Origin: Ficedula albicollis
Taxonomy: Eukaryota > Chordata > Aves > Passeriformes > Muscicapidae
Direction: 5' to 3'
Assembly (NCBI RefSeq): GCF_000247815.1
Contig: NW_004775939.1
Location: 310,001-374,000 of the forward strand
DNA length: 64,000 nucleotides
The notes under the pieces are model-generated. The model had not been told where the DNA came from and ran no database searches. It saw only the letters and a program-made list of their open reading frames with translations. Each line of letters starts with the position of its first letter. Within the stretch, counting starts at the first letter, position 1. The translations under genes and the position numbers were made by a program. Of this stretch, positions 15,501-26,096 are shown piece by piece.

Positions 15501-18500
15501 CCATGCCAGCTATTGCTGTGGAATGGGCATCTTGCATCTGACACATCAGTTTCTTCTCTTCTAGATCCCATAAAGCAATGTGTCCAACTGGGCTACCAGC
15601 TGCCATGACTGGGTGTCCATCTGCCAAAAAAAACCCAATTTGCTTATTGACATTTAGCTTATCCCTACTGACTTGTCATGTCTTAAAACTGATGTAGAAA
15701 GTCCAAAATGACAAAAAAAAAGAAGTATCAAGCTGATGCTAGAAATAATATAGGTTTTAACAGAAATATTGTAGTATGTCAATCAGAAAAGAAACAAAAC
15801 TCACTGATAATAAAATCAAATCAGATAATAATAAAATCTCCAAATCCAGCAATCAGAGCTAGAGGTTTTGCTTGAAAACATAACAGATACTGACATAAAA
15901 AAGCTCTCTTTCTACTTCTCACAAGTCTTTCCACAATCTTCTCCAGTGACACTCTTCCTCAACAGGGTCTGCCCTCACTCTATATTCTGTTCAGATTTGC
16001 AAGATTGTTCATGTAATAAACGAGGAACCTTTTGTTCGCCTGGCTAGGGTATAGTTAATTATTTTAGTGTTTTGCTTTGCTTGCTAGAGTGCTGATAAGT
16101 CTTTTGCTTCGCTTATCTGACAGACCTTGAGAGTGAGACTTGTCGTAAATCATTCTGCTTTGCTTGCCAGAATACTTGCTTCGCCTGCGTAACCACATAT
16201 CTGTTTTAAGTGCCAGTAAGGGTTAGCAAGACAAGGCTGAAGAAGACTACTCACCTTCATCCCACGACCACCAGAAGGCAGAAAAAGACCCTCTAGCAAC
16301 TAGAGAGACATGCGCAGAACTACTAAGAGAAGGATACGCCACCCCTCACCCCTCACCCGAAGACTGAACAACTTTAAAAAGAGACAAGCTGGGGAGGGTT
16401 GGCGCAGCAGTGGTGGAGTGGAGACTCCCCTGTCGCCCAGCGCTGCAATTTTGCTTTTGCTTTCTGTAACCAATAAATTTTTTATTTTGATTTGATCTTT
16501 TATGGCCCATCGCATTAATTTATAACAGTTCAAATGAGAGATTAGATTCAGTATCAACAGCTCTGTGGGCAAGATCAACATTTAAGTAATTTTAATAATT
16601 TGGACATGTTTGTGTGACAAGAAAAAGCTGTGAACATACGTTAAGATTCCCCTTGTAAGTATCCATTCAGTATTCACCCAAGTATAAACATTCTAACACC
16701 GTCTTGGGGAGAAAGACAATGCTGAGAAGTAGGTTTGGACACTAAAGCAAGATGTACTGATTACAGTATATCTGAAAATAGCTCTTGGCACACAGTAAAC
16801 AAAACTTTTCAAGTATGCTGTATGTCACTTTCTGTGCATTAAGAACACAAGAAAATGCTATCAAACAGCTAGCAAGTTAAAAATGCATGACTTCCCTTAC
16901 TTATTGCTACCTTTTCTAGATTACTAAAACTACCAGAATCAAATTTGATTGAAACTATTTTCCTCTGTTCCACTTAGTGTTAGCACTTTATGCATATTTT
17001 CACTACAAACCACTAGGACTTACCTGTACGAAAAGATATTGCTGTGATGGGACCCCAGTCCTGTTGAAATTTCATCAGAGTTTCATCAAACTTAATATTA
17101 TGCACAATGATATGACCAGATACAAGGCCGACAGCAACAACATCCACAGCTGGAGCCTATAGGAAATGAAAAAATTCTGTTTCCAGAAGCTGGGACTCCT
17201 TTGAAAAATGGATCACTTCAAGTGTCCAGCACCTCTGAAAGACCATTATACACCCTGCCACACAGCCCTACATATTTACAAGTTTTATCCTGGGCAACTG
17301 GTGACCATTTTCACAGCTGTCATTAATGCTACTAATAAGTTTTAACTTACTTTTATAGCTAAAAAAACAATTGCAGCAAATACCATTACAAAATCTTTTA
17401 CTGAATCAACAAAATCTATGTTTTATCTAACTCCAAAGCAAAACAAATTTGGAAAAAAACTACCAATGAAGCTTCATAATACACATGCATCTTGAAGACT
17501 CTGTGAATTCATGACATCATTCTGTGAAGACTATAGATGTTATGAACATGAAACAGGTAAGATGCTAAATGCAACAGAACTAGGAACAGAGGAAGAGCAG
17601 ATAATAAGCCTTCAGTCAAGAGGGTATTACAACAATTACCTCAGGGAATACCCGCCATCTTTACTGCTGTGATTTTAAACAATATTTTGCCTGCTGTTCT
17701 TGATCAGCTACATATGAAAACAAAGATAACAAAAATACTAACTTGTTCAAGAGTTGTGATGGCTAAGCCCCATCCTGGAAACGAGTACAAGAGTTTGCTG
17801 TAAAACAAACATGAAAAACCCATAAATCAATTAATCCTTGGGGATTTTCTGCGACACAATGGTTGCTTTTTATGTACTTACACAGAAAAGTACAGAAGCT
17901 TTCTGTTCTTTTAAATCAGAAAGAAGGAAAACAAAGCCTGTGATACTAACTAAAGTTGAAAATAAAACTTATGGCTAAATTTTATTGAAAAAGCTAGTGT
18001 TGTGCATTAATACCACAACGGTGACATAACTACATACCATGAACATACAAAACAAAAGAAATATCAGTGATATCATGGCAAGCTGAGTTAGGAGAATGAA
18101 ACAATGATTTATGCAAGCTGACTTAACACATATTTGCAGTATGAACATTAACATGCAGTGAAGCTCACTGCACCTGTAACTCTCATGATTTAGGAAAGCA
18201 GCTTCTCATGGTAGGAATGAAATACTGAAATTATGGATGATGATCTACTGGGACATGCTCAGAGACAACTGCATATCTACACATCTCCTATCTGAGTCTA
18301 AGGCTCAAATGCTAGTAATTACCTCCACTCTACCTGCCAGAACTTCCTTGGACCCACAACAACCAAAAAAAGTGAAGCTTGGAAGATGGGAGGCCTGAAC
18401 ATGCTTTTATTACTATTTCAATAGCTTTCACGGGAAAGCTATGTAATTCCAAGAAATAGAAAAAAAAAAAGAATTCCTGAACAACCCGTGAGATTTTGCA

Positions 18501-21500
18501 AGGAGATTAAACAACACGCAATCTGAAAGGCATCAGCATTCAGGGAGCAGCAGCATTCTTTGTTTCTGGAGATATACCAACTGAAAACCTGTGCCAATAC
18601 TCAGTAAAAGATTCCATACTTAATAGTGTAGTATACTTAACAGTGTTTGTTGCCTATCAAACTACTTGGAGTATGAAGTATAGCCAAAGTATCAAGAATC
18701 TTACTTGGATCTTATATTCCACAGCTGCAAGGTTCCTTGTTCACTCCCAAGGAGAATTTTATTCAGATAGGTGCTGGGATGCAGAAGTGCAGAAACTGCA
18801 AAAGTGGCTTTATCAAAATCTATTTGAAGATACTCTTCTGCAAAAACAGTAAGAAACAGTGTTAGTGTGCCTACCCCCACAAATCTGCAGGCTTGTCATC
18901 CCTTCACAAATGTAAAAGCAGGACAGATATTTAACTCTCCAAATCCTGCAACTGATCTTTCTTACATTAAAGGATTAGCTAATGTGTAACAGAAGCAGCT
19001 AAACTTCTTTACACTGTAACATCTGTTGGCTTGAAGGTGCATTTTTCCCTCTAAGTCTATGCACCACAACAATACTGGCAATACCAAACCATATCTGATT
19101 TGTATCTTTCTGAGAGATTCCTGCTCCTGCCTGAGCAAAACACCTCATATGATTAGCATGCCTTTTGTTTGTTATAGCAACTCCAAGTCTCTAAAGCCTG
19201 GTTACAGACAGTTTTGACAACTAGCACGCAGAGAATAACACTGGTCACACCAAAAAATGCTTTCTAAAGAAAAATGCTTGGGGCACCGAAACACAATTTC
19301 ACAAAGCACTTAACAGCGGCATGAGAAGATGCTGAAAAAACCAAAAAGATTATTCATAAGAATTTAGTCCTATCCAGTCTTGTAAATATCAAGGAATTAC
19401 AGGAACTCAGAAACAATGCCAAAGCTGCTCTATCACATTCTTTATGAGGAAATGGAACACTAAAATGTAATTTCATATAATTATTCTCTCTTTTACATCT
19501 ACATAGAATCTTACAGGCCCTCTGCACATGGTACAATATCCATCCATGAAACATTACTGCAGGATTAGGACTTCAGATCACCAGTTAGCAGCATGATCAT
19601 TTAAGAATTGTCCTTTTTAAGAATAAACTACTTCTGAATATTTTAATATTTTAAAAAACCCTTCTTCTTAAAATACTGAATGTCTAACAGTGCTATCTTA
19701 TGAAGCAGCAACAAAAATAACATCTCTTACCTTCTGACTGTATATTCCAAACAATAAGAACATTATCAACATCCACAGTGATGACATGATCACCAAAAGG
19801 CTGCAGAAGGTGTATCTTTGCCTTGTGGCCTTCATAGGTATGAACCACCTATAATTTCAAAATAGAAATGCTTTCAATAAGCTGTTAAGGTATAATATCA
19901 TGTTAACATCATACTTAGGAATAGCTAACACATGTCAGCAACAAGTTCAAATAAAATTCATGGAAAGGCCACACAACTTGAAGTGCAAGACAGATAATTG
20001 TATCTGATATTTAAAACTGTTTGCAAAAAATATTTTATCTAAATATTTTTAATTATTTGTTTTCAATTAATATAGCTTACATGAATTGGCGATTTTTTAA
20101 AATCTTTAAATAGCTACTTAATTATTGTAATTAATATGCAAAACACAGTCCAGCATTATGGAATTTGCTCTTACATTTTCCCAGTCTAAGCTTTTCACTC
20201 CTTATTCTAGAGTTTGTTCCCTAAAAATGAAGGTATCAAACAGGTATGGAAATAGGTATTAACAGAAAATTAACTGCCTTGATACCACAAACACTACACA
20301 ACTGTTTTGTACTACTGAGTAATAAGTAAGTTAATAGAAACCTCTTTGTTCCTGGCAAAAGCATGGAGAATATTGTCGTATGAAGCAAACATCAACATGC
20401 GATCTGCTGCCAAACATGTGATGTCTTGTGGCAAAGTATTACCTGTTGATCAAACAAAAGAGAAGTTAAACAAGTTTCATGCTCCTTGCAAGAGAGAAAG
20501 CTTCTCTCTTTCAAGAGAGAAAGTGTATTTCTTTGGCATGGTGACGCACAAAGAAGACCCTCTGGTTGAACACTATGTTGAATTTTAGAGACATGCACAC
20601 ATTCCAGAAGAATGCAAATATTACTACAAAACATTACATCAGTAACAACATCATAAATAGCAAGATAGGTACATTACAAGGTAGTTCTCTTGAAAAGCAC
20701 TTAATAATAAATTAGTGAACTATCTCTGTAAGTAAAAATACACGTTAGCTTCGTGAGGGCAGGAAACACAGATGATAAATCAAAATATCAGCACTAGTAA
20801 TGCTTATTAGATTAAGTTATTCTGCAGGCCTGGGAATTAGTGACCCACTCCTGAACCTATCTTCTGATCACACTGAGAATTTAATGTTCCAGACCATACT
20901 GAGAAACTGCTGGTGTGTTCCTAAATGGTGGAAAAATAATTTAAAAATATTTACTTCAGGGAATAATACTCTCAATCCAAGGAAATATAAAAATGTTAAT
21001 TACAGTGCTTTACACTTCTGCAGAGAAACAGGAGGTCAAAAATTAGTGTGGGAATGCACCTATGATACAAACTAGCATGGTCACACAGGAGCCCTTCCCA
21101 CCGAGGTGCTTATTAGTAGGCACAAAGAAAACTGTACCCTCTGCTGCACTGCAGCACAGCTTCAAAAACAGGAACTAAAAGAGAACATAAAAGAAGATTG
21201 TACTCTCTGAGGTTTCATTGGTTTGAGCACATCTTCCCACGGCACCTTTGAAGTGACTGAGGTTCACAGCCAGGTTACAGATACCTGGTACTCCACAGGA
21301 GGTGCATGCAAGGCTGCTTAGGCTAAGACAAGTTTTAGGCAGACCCAAATTTAAAAGTTCAGAGCACCAACCACATAACATCAACAAACCAACAGCACTG
21401 CAAAAAGATAGGCACAGCATTCATTTTTTTATCACAATTTTGTATGTCAACATCTCAATTTCTCAAAAAGCTTAGGTGATTGCATATGTAAGAAGATGCA

Positions 21501-24436
21501 GCCGACTGCACATCAAAATATGCAATGTTTTTATGATTTTGTAAGACGAAGTCACAGTTAATGTGTTTACAGCTTTAAAAATCCATAGCTGATAATCTAA
21601 ATCTAGTCCTGGTTGTGTGATATTTATTCTCAAGTTTACAGATGCTCAGTTAATAAAAATATTTTATATATGACATCTCTGTAAAAATTTTGTGGTACAC
21701 AGAAGTAAAGCCCCTGCTTTTCAAGACAGAGTGCATCCCTCTGAATCGTCCAAGTGTCACATGAAAGGGACCTCTGGAAATCAACTGGCTCAACATCCCA
21801 CCAGCTCCTCACAAAGCTTGTCACCAGTACTAGGCTGGGTTAGCTGCAGCTGTGCCCAGCTGAGTCGAACATTTCTGGGGAAGGAGTTCTGCTCAAGGTC
21901 TACACTGAATCACAGTTACCTCTTAGGGCCATTCTTCCTACCCTCCACTGTGACCCTCTCAAGCTGCAATCTGTGGGTGTTGCCCCTTGCTGCTCCGTCT
22001 GCTACTACCACCACCAGCACAAACCCAGCCCTGCCATCCAACTGCTGCTCAGGCTGCCTCTTGCTCACTCTGTATCTTGCCCTTCTTAGCACTAAGCAGA
22101 TCCAGTTACTCCAAAGTCTCTTTTTACATTGCTTGCTGTAGGCCCCAACACTCTCCTGCTCCTCAGCAGGCCTCCTGCAGGAGAAAGGGGAGCTGAGGAA
22201 GGGATAGAACCAAAATAACAGGGTGCTGCAGTCCAGGCATGGCCTCACCAGCATGAGGGGCAGGAGAACAGCTTCTGCCTGATCTGCTGGATGCATTCCT
22301 AATGAGGCTCAATGCACAGCCTGCCTTAACTCACAGTTACTGTGTTGTTGGCCCACATCCAGCCTGGCACCAGCACAGCCCCAGCTTCTTCCCAGCAGGA
22401 TCCATGCAGCCAGTCAGCTCTGAGCTTGCTCTGTCCCAGGTGCAGCAGAATTCTGCACTCATCTTTGCTGAACTTGGCAAGGCTCCTCTTGGCCCAGGCT
22501 TCATATTTTGCAAGAGCTCCCTAGACTGAAACTCTGCCATCTGGGTGTCAGCTACTCCTCCTAAAACAGCATCCTCTGCAAGCCTATCCTAGGAGTGCAC
22601 GCTGCCCCAACACCCAGGCTGCTGCAATGGTGCTGAAGAACACGGGCCCTGCTGCTGTCACCCAGAGGCCTTGTCTCCAAGGGCCAAGTGAATATCAAGC
22701 CATCAATTCACATCCTTTGTTTCCACCAGTACAACCACTTCCTAACACTCCCTGAAGGCATCCGCATCCATTTTCCTCATGTAATTATCTTCATCCCATA
22801 ACAGTCCTCTAATAATCATAAAAGCAACAACAAAAAAGTGATCTGAAATTAATTAAAGAAATTAATAATTGAGCTTTATTCACTGTGCAATCTTCATGGC
22901 TTAGAGGTGTTTTTGGAAGAACAAGATGGTAAGAACAGAAGGTTCAAAAGGTGTATCTCTAAGAAAACTAAATTCCAGTTTCAACAGCAGTCCTATTTCC
23001 AAACTGATATTTTGGATTTCTGAGACTCCTTTCAATATATTTCATTGTAAATATTAGTAAGTACAATTTATTTTCTTGTTTTTGAGTTGAAAATGAAGTG
23101 CAGATGTCAGACGTGTTTAAAAAACCCCAACAAAATAGAGGAATGAACAATTTGTGAATACTTACTCACAGCAACAATACCAAGCTTCTTAACCTGCAAT
23201 GAAAATGTTAAAAAGGCATTTTCAGTGATTGATTGCAATGAATTTGGTATAAACAGAAATCTAAAATTCTAGGAGTTAACCTAGATCAGACAATGAATTT
23301 CACACCTAACAAACCAGAAAAACTATTCATTAGAACTGTCTACTGAAAAATAAACAGACAACAGGTCTAAAGGAATGGACAATGTATTTGCAAAAGACAA
23401 CTCACCAACACTAAGTTGTGCTTCCTAATGTATTTTACCCCAATGCACAGGAAACCAAGGACAGTTTAGGACACCCTGAGGAGCTACGGTACCTTAGTTT
23501 CCACATCATCTCTGCTTCTACCTTATTTTCACTACGACCACACTGTATTCTAATCTTATCTCTGTTCACAGAGAGTTTGCTTTAGTTGCAAACCTCTAAG
23601 CATCACCGCCCAGTGATGCTCGCTACTCTACTTCAAAGGCTGTGAAGAAGACTGACAGTAGTGAACACTAAAAGGCGTCACAGAAGCACAGAAGATGCCT
23701 GGTGACTGCACTCTGGTGTTCCCTGTACTCAGCTCAATTCTGCGTACTGCTTCCTATACACTGAAAATGCTTTGACAGACCCAGGGAAGTCATGGAGTTT
23801 CCACCTGGGCACGTTTCTCTGTAAAGTGCTCTAGGTGACCCTGCTTTGGCAGGGGGGTTGCTCTGGGTGATCTCCAGAGGTCCCTTAAGGGGTTTGTGAC
23901 TCCACACTGCAGAAAACGAGCCCGTACCACAGGCTTTCATCCTGCTGAACTCAACTAAGCTCATCCGTTTTCATACCGGAGTTCTAACAGGATCTGACAG
24001 CCCCCAGCCCCTAAATCGTAACCCTCACACGCTAAACCGGAGCGGGTGAGCTTTGATTTGTCTGGGCCGTGCCGCACCGGCCAGCGCTGCCCACATGGCG
24101 GAACGAGCCCGTTCCGGCCTGCTCGGCCGGCAGCCTCCCTCTTCCCCTCTTCCCCTCGCTCCTCGCTCCCGGTCACCGTGACGGGGCGGGCGAGGGGGGA
24201 GGAGGAAAAGGCGGATCTCCCGGCACGGCCGGGAGCAGCGGGAAGGAGGCCAGGAGAAAGGAGCGGGGACCGGGACGCCGCGTACTCACATTGTAGGTGT
24301 GGATGCTGCGCCCGACGGCGACGGCCAGGTAGAACTCGCGGTGGCGGCCGTGATAGCGCAGGACGTGCGGGACGTGCCCGCTGAAGCGGCCGAGCACCCG
24401 GAACGGGGCGAAGAGCCCCGCGCCTTCCCGCGCCAT
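370..24436 (-). CDS. WDR36: WDR36 (UTP21 homologue), 5' 19 coding exons; 3' end outside window
   Basis: WD-repeat protein 36 is the vertebrate Utp21 subunit of the UTP-B module of the nucleolar small-subunit processome, needed for early 18S rRNA processing. Nineteen minus-strand exons were placed by matching translations to the remembered human protein. All junctions are GT-AG and the phases chain without a break, giving 2,136 coding bases (712 codons). The start is the ATG at 24436-24434, giving MAREGAGLFAPF; it corresponds to the internal methionine of the longer human annotation, and no upstream extension is visible here. WD-type motifs include LIVWNI, LQLWNI, IALWDL, IKFWKF and IKTWDL, consistent with two tandem seven-bladed propellers. 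The last visible exon ends in SRWKNLLNLDIIK; the Utp21 C-terminal helical domain (roughly 180 residues in human) must lie left of base 1. No frameshift or stop was found. Human WDR36 is a reported glaucoma-associated locus. Confidence 0.97.
1594..1691 (-). CDS. WDR36: WDR36 exon 18
   Basis: 98 bases. Encodes SNRSLYSLVSLRPLPADYEP and SLVTLPSTCPMQ. Acceptor TTTTCTCAG, donor GTAATCC. Confidence 0.95.
1930..2235 (-). mobile_element. CR1 LINE fragments (WDR36 intron 17)
   Basis: Contains reverse-complement CR1 3'-region signatures: GAGAGGCCCAGAACTAAACA, GTGTGACCTCACCAGCACC and CAGTTTGAAGCCATC. The two parts look rearranged relative to each other. Confidence 0.75.
3033..3140 (-). CDS. WDR36: WDR36 exon 17
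   Basis: 108 bases. Encodes LIDCFLVDSAAVSLSMSPTG and ASAHVDDLGIYLW. Acceptor CTCCATAG, donor GTGAGTATG. Confidence 0.96.
5938..6412 (+). mobile_element. CR1 LINE 3' end (WDR36 intron 16)
   Basis: Sense CR1 3' region: TTTAGATTGGATATAGG, GCACTGGAGCAGG, GTTGGACTAGATTG and a terminal CCAACTCCAACCATTCTGTG. Old and substituted; antisense to WDR36. Confidence 0.85.
6744..6823 (-). CDS. WDR36: WDR36 exon 16
   Basis: 80 bases. Encodes TFSPDGRWLITSSMDCSIKT followed by WDLPSGC, the most canonical WD blade in the gene. Acceptor TACTTTAG, donor GTGAGTC. Confidence 0.96.
7584..7692 (-). CDS. WDR36: WDR36 exon 15
   Basis: 109 bases. Encodes GILGVAFDDFTISVLDIETR and FSGHHGQINDM. Acceptor CTTGGCAG, donor GTAATTG. 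Confidence 0.96.
7968..8133 (-). CDS. WDR36: WDR36 exon 14
   Basis: 166 bases. Encodes AHEGAIRGVAVDGLNQLVIT and GLIKFWKFK, a WD blade, ending LLHRDS. Acceptor ATTTGCAG, donor GTAAG. Confidence 0.96.
8790..8890 (+). mobile_element. Short CR1 3' tail (WDR36 intron 13)
   Basis: Carries GATGATCTTGAAGGTCTCTT and CCAACCTAGTGATTCTGTAC, the CR1 terminal consensus in degraded form. Confidence 0.7.
9422..9536 (-). CDS. WDR36: WDR36 exon 13
   Basis: 115 bases. Encodes AVDITSCGNFAVIGMSTGQV and DVYNMQSGIHRG. Acceptor TTGAAAG, donor GTAAG. Confidence 0.96.
10666..10820 (-). CDS. WDR36: WDR36 exon 12
   Basis: 155 bases. Encodes EVAHQSDWDGIVACHQGYIT and CTTWNYQKTSMGAH. Acceptor CTTGCAG, donor GTAAG. Ends phase 0. 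Confidence 0.96.
11116..11232. repeat. 59-bp tandem duplication (WDR36 intron 11)
   Basis: The unit beginning TGAATGGTTTAGACTGCTCA occurs at 11116 and 11175 with very few differences, so the duplication is recent. A TTG-rich stretch follows at 11,409-11,450. Confidence 0.9.
12339..12422 (-). CDS. WDR36: WDR36 exon 11
   Basis: 84 bases. Encodes the lysine-rich linker SINKKKSKKKGLKLD followed by LPPITAFAS. It lies between the two propellers in the family. Acceptor TTTTTAAG, donor GTAAGC. Confidence 0.94.
13269..13334 (-). CDS. WDR36: WDR36 exon 10
   Basis: 66 bases. Encodes QDGTLQSFSTVHEKFNKSLG, identical to human over this stretch. Acceptor TTCTTAG, donor GTAAGTA. Confidence 0.96.
13866..14010. 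repeat. 72-bp tandem duplication (WDR36 intron 9)
   Basis: The unit beginning GAAGATTTGTTAATCAACAC is repeated at 13938 with only a few mismatches. Confidence 0.92.
14830..14950 (-). CDS. WDR36: WDR36 exon 9
   Basis: 121 bases. Encodes VWIFDGPGGTGRILRCRMGH and GQNGEQILSAG. Acceptor TTCAG, donor GTATG. Confidence 0.95.
15445..15620 (-). CDS. WDR36: WDR36 exon 8
   Basis: 176 bases. Encodes DGHPVMAAGSPVGHIALWDL and LLITNGADNALR, nearly identical to the human protein. Acceptor TTGGCAG, donor GTGAGTTAC. Confidence 0.97.
16012..16527 (+). mobile_element. Solo LTR of an endogenous retrovirus, 516 bp, in WDR36 intron 7
   Basis: The element begins TGTAATAAAC and ends TTTATAACA (TG...CA), and is bracketed by the 5-bp direct repeat GTTCA (16007-16011 and 16528-16532). 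A TATA-like TTTAAAAAG lies near 16370 and AATAAA at 16472-16477, giving plus orientation, antisense to WDR36. No internal retroviral genes are present, so it is a recombined solo LTR. A 5-bp duplication is common for ERVL-type elements, but the family is not identified. Confidence 0.85.
17024..17156 (-). CDS. WDR36: WDR36 exon 7
   Basis: 133 bases. Encodes APAVDVVAVGLVSGHIIVHN and QQDWGPITAISFRT. Acceptor CCTATAG, donor GTAAG. Confidence 0.96.
17743..17797 (-). CDS. WDR36: WDR36 exon 6
   Basis: 55 bases. Encodes NKLLYSFPGWGLAITTLEQ, matching human NKLLYTFPGWKVGVTALQQ. Acceptor TTTTACAG, donor GTTAGT. Confidence 0.95.
18705..18837 (-). CDS. WDR36: WDR36 exon 5
   Basis: 133 bases. Encodes EEYLQIDFDKATFAVSALLH and then LLGSEQGTLQLWNIRS, a WD blade. 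Acceptor TTTTTGCAG, donor GTAAG. Confidence 0.96.
19731..19848 (-). CDS. WDR36: WDR36 exon 4
   Basis: 118 bases. Encodes VVHTYEGHKAKIHLLQPFGD and ends in a LIVWNIQSE blade-closing strand. Acceptor ATTATAG, donor GTAAG. Confidence 0.96.
20342..20442 (-). CDS. WDR36: WDR36 exon 3
   Basis: 101 bases. Encodes SNTLPQDITCLAAD through FARNKE, parallel to human SNSVPQDICCMAAD and FARNKE. Acceptor CAACAG, donor GTTTCT. Ends in phase 0. Confidence 0.95.
21760..22750 (-). mobile_element. Old CR1-derived sequence (WDR36 intron 2)
   Basis: AAAGGGACCTCTGGAAATCA near 21767 and GTGCTGCAGTCCAGGCATGG near 22221 with GCCTCACCAGCATGAG are antisense CR1 signatures. The intervening GC-richer sequence is diverged and its limits are uncertain. 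The 149-codon plus-strand reading frame here is not a gene. Confidence 0.5.
23166..23193 (-). CDS. WDR36: WDR36 exon 2, 28-bp microexon
   Basis: Encodes VKKLGIVAV plus one base of a serine codon. The acceptor is ATTGCAG. Two overlapping donors exist (GTGAGTAAG at +24 and GTAAGTATT at +28). Only the second keeps frame with exon 3 and restores AVSN as in human, so 28 bp was chosen. Confidence 0.9.
23780..23910 (+). mobile_element. CR1 3' tail (WDR36 intron 1)
   Basis: GCTCTAGGTGACCCTGCTTT, GGCAGGGGGGTTG and GATCTCCAGAGGTCCCTTAA match the CR1 terminal consensus. Confidence 0.85.
24290..24436 (-). CDS. WDR36: WDR36 exon 1 (coding part)
   Basis: 147 bases, phase 0 to 0. It encodes MAREGAGLFAPFRVLGRF and ends at GRSIHTYN, matching the human N-terminal FHTYD region. 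The donor is GTGAGTACG. The ATG has G at -3 and G at +4, and the exon lies in a CpG-rich block. Confidence 0.95.
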
Positions 24437-24443
24437 CGCTCCG

Positions 24444-24449
24444 CACGTG
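24444..24449. promoter_or_regulatory. Palindromic E-box CACGTG beside the WDR36 ATG
   Basis: CACGTG lies 8 bases upstream of the ATG. It is the canonical MYC/MAX-USF site, and ribosome-biogenesis genes are frequent MYC targets; use here is inference. Confidence 0.4.
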
Positions 24450-24493
24450 TCCGCGCCCGCCCTCCGGCCGCCCCCCTCCCGCAGGAAGCCCCC

Positions 24494-24950
<457 letters not shown>

Positions 24951-24965
24951 TTTTTTTTTTTTCGT

Positions 24966-24996
24966 TTTATTCTTCATTTTTGTATCCCCTTTTATT
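24966..24996 (-). terminator. Two AATAAA polyadenylation signals for TSLP
   Basis: Minus-strand AATAAA occurs at 24996-24991 and 24971-24966, within two imperfect copies of a roughly 26-bp unit. They lie about 470-500 bases past the TSLP stop (including the 102-bp poly-G). A 14-base A run (minus strand, 24962-24949) follows and abuts the long poly-G tract. Confidence 0.5.
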
Positions 24997-25071
24997 CTTC
25001 ATTTCTGTATCCCCTTTGCCCTCTCAAAGCACCAGGTCCGGTTGCGGGTTGCCGCGCCCCAGAGGCGGCCG

Positions 25072-25176
<105 letters not shown>

Positions 25177-25462
25177 AGAGGCGGCAGCGGAGCGCGAGGC
25201 GAGCCCGTCTCCGATGGCGCATTCCGTGGGATGCCCGCGTCGGGAGCCTCTGAACTTCCCGAGGTGTCTGTTCCGAGTTTTTGTGGTGCTGGTAGTGTTG
25301 GTGTTGCATGTGGGTTTGGTTGGGTTTTTTTTAATAAATTTTGCGTATTAAAAAAAAGTACCAACCCGCAGGATTACTCCGCTGCTACGACTGCACGGCG
25401 GACAATGCAAGTGAAGTCCGGCGGAGGAGGCAAAATGAAAAGCCGCGCCACCCCCAGGACAC

Positions 25463-25738
25463 CTATCCCAAGTTGCTGTAGCTTCTCCACACCGCCATCA
25501 GCTCCCGGGCTTTGCTCCTGTCGCACGGGGCAGGGCTCGCCGTCCCGGCGGCGCCGTGCGCGGGGCTGTCCCGCCGCGCGGTGCCCGCGCCCTTCCGGGT
25601 GGCGCAGAAGCCGGGGCAGTGGTGCTTCAGCGCGGTCCAGGTGACGCGCCACAGCTCCGGCCGCTCCTCCCCGCATCCCCGCGCCCGCTGCAGGAAGCAT
25701 TCCAGCAGCCGGCCCGCTCGCTCCGCCCGCCTGGAGTC
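25463..25738 (-). CDS. TSLP: TSLP exon 4 (helices B-D, stop)
   Basis: 276 bases including TAG at 25465-25463. The acceptor is CTGCTCGCAG. Encodes LLECFLQRARGCGEE, TALKHHCPGFCATRK, then an Ala/Gly/Arg-rich loop, PCDRSKARELMAVWRSYSNLG and stop. The cysteine spacing and the CPG motif follow TSLP. A longer ATG reading frame overlaps in another register, but it has none of these features. Confidence 0.82.
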   Translation of the reverse strand, partial: DSRRAERAGRLLECFLQRARGCGEERPELWRVTWTALKHHCPGFCATRKGAGTARRDSPAHGAAGTASPAPCDRSKARELMAVWRSYSNLG

Positions 25739-26065
25739 CTGCGAGCAGACAGCCGGTCACGACCCTCAACTCCTTTCTACTTCAGTGTCTCCCCATGCAT
25801 CCTTAAAAAGAGGCTGCCCATCCACCACTTCTCGCTCCTCATACTTGCCCCTTTCTCCACGCTTTCTCTCCTTTTCCTGCCTCCCTCACTACCCTCCCAC
25901 TCCTCTTTTCCCCTTGTCCCCTCCTCCTCCTTTTCCCCCATCCCGTCATACTGCTTTCTCCCTTTCTTGCCCCCCTTTTCCCGTTTTTTTTGTTTGGGGT
26001 ATTTTTGTTTAGTTTTTTTGTTTGTTTTTTTGTTGTTGGTGGGTTTTTTTGTTTTTTTTTTTTTT

Positions 26066-26096
<31 letters not shown>

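Larger units (their letters stand above)
24040..24490 (-). promoter_or_regulatory. CpG-rich promoter of WDR36
   Basis: A dense run of CpG covers exon 1, the start of intron 1 and the immediate upstream sequence. This is typical of a housekeeping CpG-island promoter. No TATA box is seen. Confidence 0.7.

Noticed and set aside
21692..22141. 149-codon plus-strand frame
   Set aside because: Ser/Leu/Cys-rich translation of diverged repeat-like intron sequence; no recognisable domain.
23166..23193. 24-bp version of WDR36 exon 2 ending at GTGAGTAAG
   Set aside because: It would break the frame into exon 3; the 28-bp form restores AVSN.
25374..25769. 131-codon ATG frame over the TSLP last exon
   Set aside because: It is in a different register, runs through the acceptor site and lacks the cysteine pattern; the overlapping frame ending at 25463 fits TSLP.
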